Assembly: GCA_038199755.1 (NCBI GenBank)
Contig: JBBPYR010000150.1
Location: forward strand, 1-8,038
Length of the DNA: 8,038 bases
Direction of reading: 5' to 3'
Origin: JBBPYR01 sp038199755
Lineage (GTDB): Bacteria; Chloroflexota; Ktedonobacteria; Ktedonobacterales; Ktedonobacteraceae
Under the pieces are notes generated by a model that saw only the letters and a list, made by a program, of their open reading frames with translations, was not told the origin of the DNA and did not search any database. The translations under genes and the position numbers were made by a program. This document shows, piece after piece, positions 5,779 through 8,038 of this stretch (its first letter is position 1; each line of letters starts with the position of its first letter).

Positions 5779-6004
5779 ATGAACGCAGTCGATGTCTTAA
5801 CATACGGCCATGGTGCTGTACAACAGGCCGTGAATGATCTCCCTGACTCCGCATGAGAGAAAACGGGAGCAGGCCTATCGGCAAACAGGCGTGCTACCGT
5901 GGTACGGTATGGAATACGCTCTGGATGATTTTATCGTCTATACATTCTATGGCCATAAACGCGAACACTGCGCGCAGATCGCCCTCTTCCGCGATACTCT
6001 GTAA
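5779..6004 (+). pseudogene. DinB-family protein, internally deleted and frameshifted
   Basis: ATG 5779 (AAAGGA at 5766-5771, seven bases before) encodes MNAVDVLTYGHGAVQQ...LPDSA and then stops at 5854-5856. The next frame, open from 5834 to TAA 6002-6004, encodes LTPHERKREQAYRQTG, then WYGMEYALDDFIVYTFYGHK, then REHCAQIALFRDTL. The first part is the opening helix and the last is the closing helix, with the HKREHCAQI metal-site pattern, of DinB/YfiT-like four-helix proteins. These are usually about 150-170 residues; here about 25 and 50 remain in different frames, so an internal deletion of about 200-300 bases shifted the frame. The family binds a metal and often acts in thiol-dependent or unknown reactions. 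No function is expected from this copy. Confidence 0.75.
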
Positions 6005-6098
6005 GTCGGCAAAAAGTGAAAAATGTGCCTACTCACTCCGCTCAAGCGTGCTAAGATATAAGGAAGGTAAAACTTGCTTGTAAAAAGGGAGGAATACG

Positions 6099-6551
6099 AT
6101 GAGCGCAGAAGAGACAGTTGATATAGTCAAAACCTTGATGACGGCACTAGAGGCGAACGACTTGGATATAGCCGAGAGCTTGTTGGCCGACAATTTTGTG
6201 ATGGATGGTTGGACACCACAAATCCTGGATAAGAAGGGCTTTCTCCAAGTGATAAGAGGGCTAAAAGAGGGCATCCCCGGCCTGATCTTCAACCTGCACA
6301 ACATACAGGGTGAGGACAACGCGGTAACAGGAACATGGCAGATCGTAGGCTATCAGACCGATGCCTTCAACATCCCCATCCTGAGCTTACCGCCAATTCC
6401 GCAAATGGGTCGTAGCGTTTCTCTACCGACAGAAGATGTCGAATTCACGACAAACAATAATCTCATAACACGCCTACTGGTCAAACACAGCGATGGCGGT
6501 GGCATTCGTGGGCTACTCAACCAACTAGGCGTCGATATGACCATAGTCTAG
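6099..6551 (+). CDS. NTF2/SnoaL-like domain protein
   Basis: A 150-residue single-domain protein. The start at 6099 has a strong ribosome site, AGGGAGGA (6086-6093), five bases upstream. The pattern fits the SnoaL/NTF2-like cone fold: an opening helix (ETVDIVKTLMTALEANDLDI, ~5-24), then LLADNFVMDGW, a second helix region (GFLQVIRGLKEGIPGLIF, ~48-65) and late strands with a TGTWQIVGYQTDAF segment. Members range from polyketide cyclases to small-molecule isomerases and proteins of unknown role, and no catalytic residue can be assigned here. No signal peptide is seen, so it is probably cytoplasmic. It follows the broken DinB gene by 94 bases. Its last 35 bases overlap, tail to tail, the end of the minus-strand GNAT frame. 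Confidence 0.78.
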   Translation: MSAEETVDIVKTLMTALEANDLDIAESLLADNFVMDGWTPQILDKKGFLQVIRGLKEGIPGLIFNLHNIQGEDNAVTGTWQIVGYQTDAFNIPILSLPPIPQMGRSVSLPTEDVEFTTNNNLITRLLVKHSDGGGIRGLLNQLGVDMTIV

Positions 6552-6912
6552 CAGGAAAACCGAGGATGTGCGTGGTGAGCAGCAGTGTGCCCACATCCCT
6601 GGCAAGATAACTGAGCGAAACGGCAATTGCCAGTTCAGGAGTATGATCATCGACGTAACTGACCGTCTTCTCATCGCCAAGCAGCAACCGTATCCAGGCC
6701 GCACCGATGGGCTGTTTGCTGGCCGCGTCAAGCGCGATGCAACCCACATCCGTCGCGCGTCCCCAGCCTCTGACATATTTCACCAAACCAGCATTTTCCC
6801 TCACCGATTGAATAGATTTCTCGCCCTCTTCATCCACATGGGCGGCATAATACAACATCTCCCACAAAAACGGCTCATCGTCTTTCACGGCTGGCCGGAT
6901 GATATAGCTCAT
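6517..6912 (-). CDS. GNAT-family N-acetyltransferase, C-terminally truncated
   Basis: 131 residues, against the usual ~160-180 for single GNAT domains. It opens with MSYIIRPAVKDDEPFLWEML, a typical GNAT beginning. The acetyl-CoA region is ELAIAVSLSYLARDVGTLLL (~93-112), where R105-x-x-G108 keeps part of the Q/R-x-x-G-x-G/A motif but the final small residue is L110. After that the sequence (GFPARLWSYRRLVG) no longer looks like GNAT, and the usual Y-x-x-x-GF segment is absent. The frame ends inside the NTF2-like gene on the other strand, so the natural 3' end was probably lost in a rearrangement near 6551-6580. Its ATG overlaps the stop of the phosphatase gene (ATGA, 6909-6912), which implies translational coupling. 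Activity is doubtful. Confidence 0.72.
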   Translation of the reverse strand: MSYIIRPAVKDDEPFLWEMLYYAAHVDEEGEKSIQSVRENAGLVKYVRGWGRATDVGCIALDAASKQPIGAAWIRLLLGDEKTVSYVDDHTPELAIAVSLSYLARDVGTLLLTTHILGFPARLWSYRRLVG

Positions 6913-7469
6913 TTTCGCTCCAAATTTGCTGCCTGCAATTCATAACGCCAGATGGGAACATCGAGCCACGGCCAAGGAGTGCCTACAACCTCTGCAAGCG
7001 AGGTGTTACCGCACCAATATTCGAGGCCATAGCGCGTGGCGCGGTGCCCGATCACGACGACGGTTTTTTCATCATATGCACGCATGACATCTTGTAGGAA
7101 AGCACCCATGCGTTGTATAACCATTAACGCACTCTCACCAGCAGGAAATGGGTCCGTGATACGCCGTGGAAACTCTGCCTCGACTTGAGCGAGTGGATAC
7201 TGCGTCATCTCGCCATAATCGTACTCACGCAGTCGCGCATCACGCACAAGCGGCAAGCCGCGCTCTGAGAACGCGATTTCGGCGGTCGTAGCTGCACGCT
7301 GGAGATCGGAGCAAAATACCGCATCCAGAGCTTGAGCGGCATAGTGTTGCCCAAGCTCCCGCGCCTGTTGCAAACCAAGCACAGCAAGGGGCACATCAGC
7401 ATGACCAGAAGCACGCCGCGCCTCATTATCAACGCTAGTTGCATGCGGAGAAAAGAAAAGGGTCAGCAT
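6909..7469 (-). CDS. Histidine phosphatase (phosphoglycerate mutase-like) protein
   Basis: 186 residues, a normal length for small members of the histidine phosphatase superfamily, branch 1. These transfer phosphate through a catalytic histidine in the cytoplasm. The first motif is FFSPHATSVDNEARR (5-19), with H9 the likely nucleophile; the usual RHG is PHA here. Other expected residues are R58 (CSDLQRAATTAEIAF), E82 (LREYDYGEM) and H142 (VVVIGHRATR). Loss of the motif arginine may reduce or alter activity, and the substrate is unknown. The start at 7469 has AGGA (plus 7476-7479) six bases upstream. It is the first gene of a two-gene operon; its stop overlaps the start of the GNAT gene. Confidence 0.85.
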   Translation of the reverse strand: MLTLFFSPHATSVDNEARRASGHADVPLAVLGLQQARELGQHYAAQALDAVFCSDLQRAATTAEIAFSERGLPLVRDARLREYDYGEMTQYPLAQVEAEFPRRITDPFPAGESALMVIQRMGAFLQDVMRAYDEKTVVVIGHRATRYGLEYWCGNTSLAEVVGTPWPWLDVPIWRYELQAANLERK

Positions 7470-7508
7470 CGTTTTTCCTATCTAACGGCTTCCTGTCTTA
7501 TTTCTTCT

Positions 7509-7514
7509 ATTATA
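7509..7514 (-). promoter_or_regulatory. -10 element of the phosphatase operon
   Basis: A perfect TATAAT on the minus strand, with predicted transcription start about 30 bases before the ATG. No good -35 is seen at 16-18 bases (best candidates read CTGAGT or GAGTAA). Confidence 0.5.
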
Positions 7515-7594
7515 CATTCTCACCGCTCACATTACTCAGCGTCATCCCAGGGCTGTTGCAAAGTCGGCACTACCAATCACGGCCCCTCCCTCCA

Positions 7595-7660
7595 TAGGGA
7601 CCAGCTTATGCAGGTGAACGAAATAAACTGGTAAGAAACGGGATGCTGTAGGGACCAGCT
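7595..7660 (+). repeat. 12-bp direct repeat beside the MITE-like element
   Basis: TAGGGACCAGCT occurs at 7595-7606 and again at 7649-7660, 54 bases apart. The second copy ends on the first base of the inverted repeat that follows. It may mark a duplicated or nested end of an interspersed repeat. Confidence 0.5.
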
Positions 7661-7771
7661 AATTGGTGCATCCGCTAAGAAAATAGGTATCTGTCGGGGC
7701 AGATTTGCCCTGATCTGAGGACAAACAAGGCAGGATGTGCATCCCTACCGACTTAGCGGATGCACCAATTA
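7660..7771. mobile_element. MITE-like element with perfect 20-bp inverted ends
   Basis: Positions 7660-7679 (TAATTGGTGCATCCGCTAAG) and 7752-7771 are exact reverse complements, enclosing 72 bases with no coding capacity. Both outer ends carry TA, so the structure can be read as 18-bp inverted repeats flanked by a TA duplication, as in elements mobilised by IS630/Tc1-mariner-type transposases. The interior holds smaller hairpins (GGGCA-GATT-TGCCC at 7698-7711 and GGATG-TG-CATCC at 7733-7744). No such transposase is present in the window. A non-mobile long-stem RNA hairpin is the main alternative. Confidence 0.65.
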
Positions 7772-7900
7772 TCGCGCCCCGTACCTGTTGGCGAATCGCT
7801 CCTCAACAGGGCGTCATGATGGTTGCATGCGGTTGGTCTTAGGGCAGCGGGGCGCGCTCAATCTGGCCCAAGAGACATCAACTGAAGCGGACGATTCAGT
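7772..7900. other. Unassigned non-coding DNA
   Basis: No supported gene. The only structure seen is CCTGTTG (7784-7790) facing CAACAGG (7804-7810), a 7-bp stem with a 13-base loop and no T-run. Confidence 0.4.
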
Positions 7901-8038
7901 AGGGGCGGGGGCGGCGGACGCGGCGGGGCGGGGGCCCGATGGTGGCCCCTCTGGGGGGGACCATGCCGTTTGTGGGGGTTGGCCCCCCCCCCCCGCCCCC
8001 CCCCGGGGCCCTCCACCCCCCCACACCACCCCCCCCCC
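7901..8038. other. G/C homopolymer-rich end, probably assembly or read-quality artefact
   Basis: From 7901 the sequence turns into runs of G, then runs of C up to 12 long, ending in ten C's. Nothing else in the window has this composition. Frames that cross it are spurious (Gly/Pro-rich). It is best treated as untrustworthy sequence. Confidence 0.7.

Noticed and set aside
6049..6057. Extended -10 (TGC TAAGAT) before the NTF2-like gene
   Set aside because: No acceptable -35 at the right distance, so it is not listed as a promoter.
6568..6945. Plus-strand 125-residue frame
   Set aside because: It is antisense to the GNAT gene and its coupled start, with no domain similarity.
7716..7725. TGAGGACAAA shared with the 26-bp palindrome at 3491
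   Set aside because: A single 10-base match in a different context; too short to claim a common origin.
7814..8029. Gly/Pro-rich minus-strand frame at the right end
   Set aside because: It is produced by the homopolymer-rich terminus, which is probably artefactual.

Overview
The window reads as bacterial chromosomal accessory DNA, probably from a mobile-element-rich soil bacterium. A Chloroflexota/Ktedonobacteria-type genome is my best guess. That rests on remembered resemblance of the DinB, IS110 and regulator proteins to that group and on middling-to-high GC; no marker gene here proves it. The right end (7901-8038) is G/C homopolymer-rich and looks like an unreliable contig end.

Region 1 (1-2660) is a CRISPR array of 37-bp repeats ending in ATTGAAAC, with 10 spacers of 34-38 bp, preceded by a leader with a good sigma70-type promoter. 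No cas gene lies in the window. The last repeat is cut in two by a complete 1.7-kb insertion sequence (930-2642). Its first 26 bases end at 929 and its last 11 bases resume at 2650, with 7 bases (CTCGTTC) duplicated at the junctions. The element has 10-bp terminal inverted repeats, one IS4-type DDE transposase on the minus strand, and a strong intrinsic terminator at the end facing the array.

Region 2 (2794-5120) is a TetR-family regulator followed by a class A FAD-dependent aromatic monooxygenase on the plus strand. A near-consensus promoter and two overlapping palindromes lie just before the regulator, which suggests autorepression. A perfect 26-bp palindrome covers the regulator's stop codon. 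The pair looks like an inducible unit for hydroxylating or inactivating an aromatic compound or antibiotic; the substrate cannot be read from sequence.

Region 3 (5121-6600) is a decay zone. It holds a long imperfect inverted repeat, the first codons of an IS110-family transposase with a one-base frameshift, a DinB-family gene reduced to its two ends, an apparently intact NTF2/SnoaL-like protein, and the broken tail of a GNAT gene running into it from the other strand.

Region 4 (6517-7514, minus strand) is a two-gene operon: a histidine phosphatase-like protein, then the truncated GNAT acetyltransferase, with overlapping stop and start codons.

Region 5 (7515-8038) has no credible gene. It contains a MITE-like element (7660-7771) with perfect 20-bp inverted ends carrying terminal TA dinucleotides, a nearby 12-bp direct repeat, and the low-complexity end.
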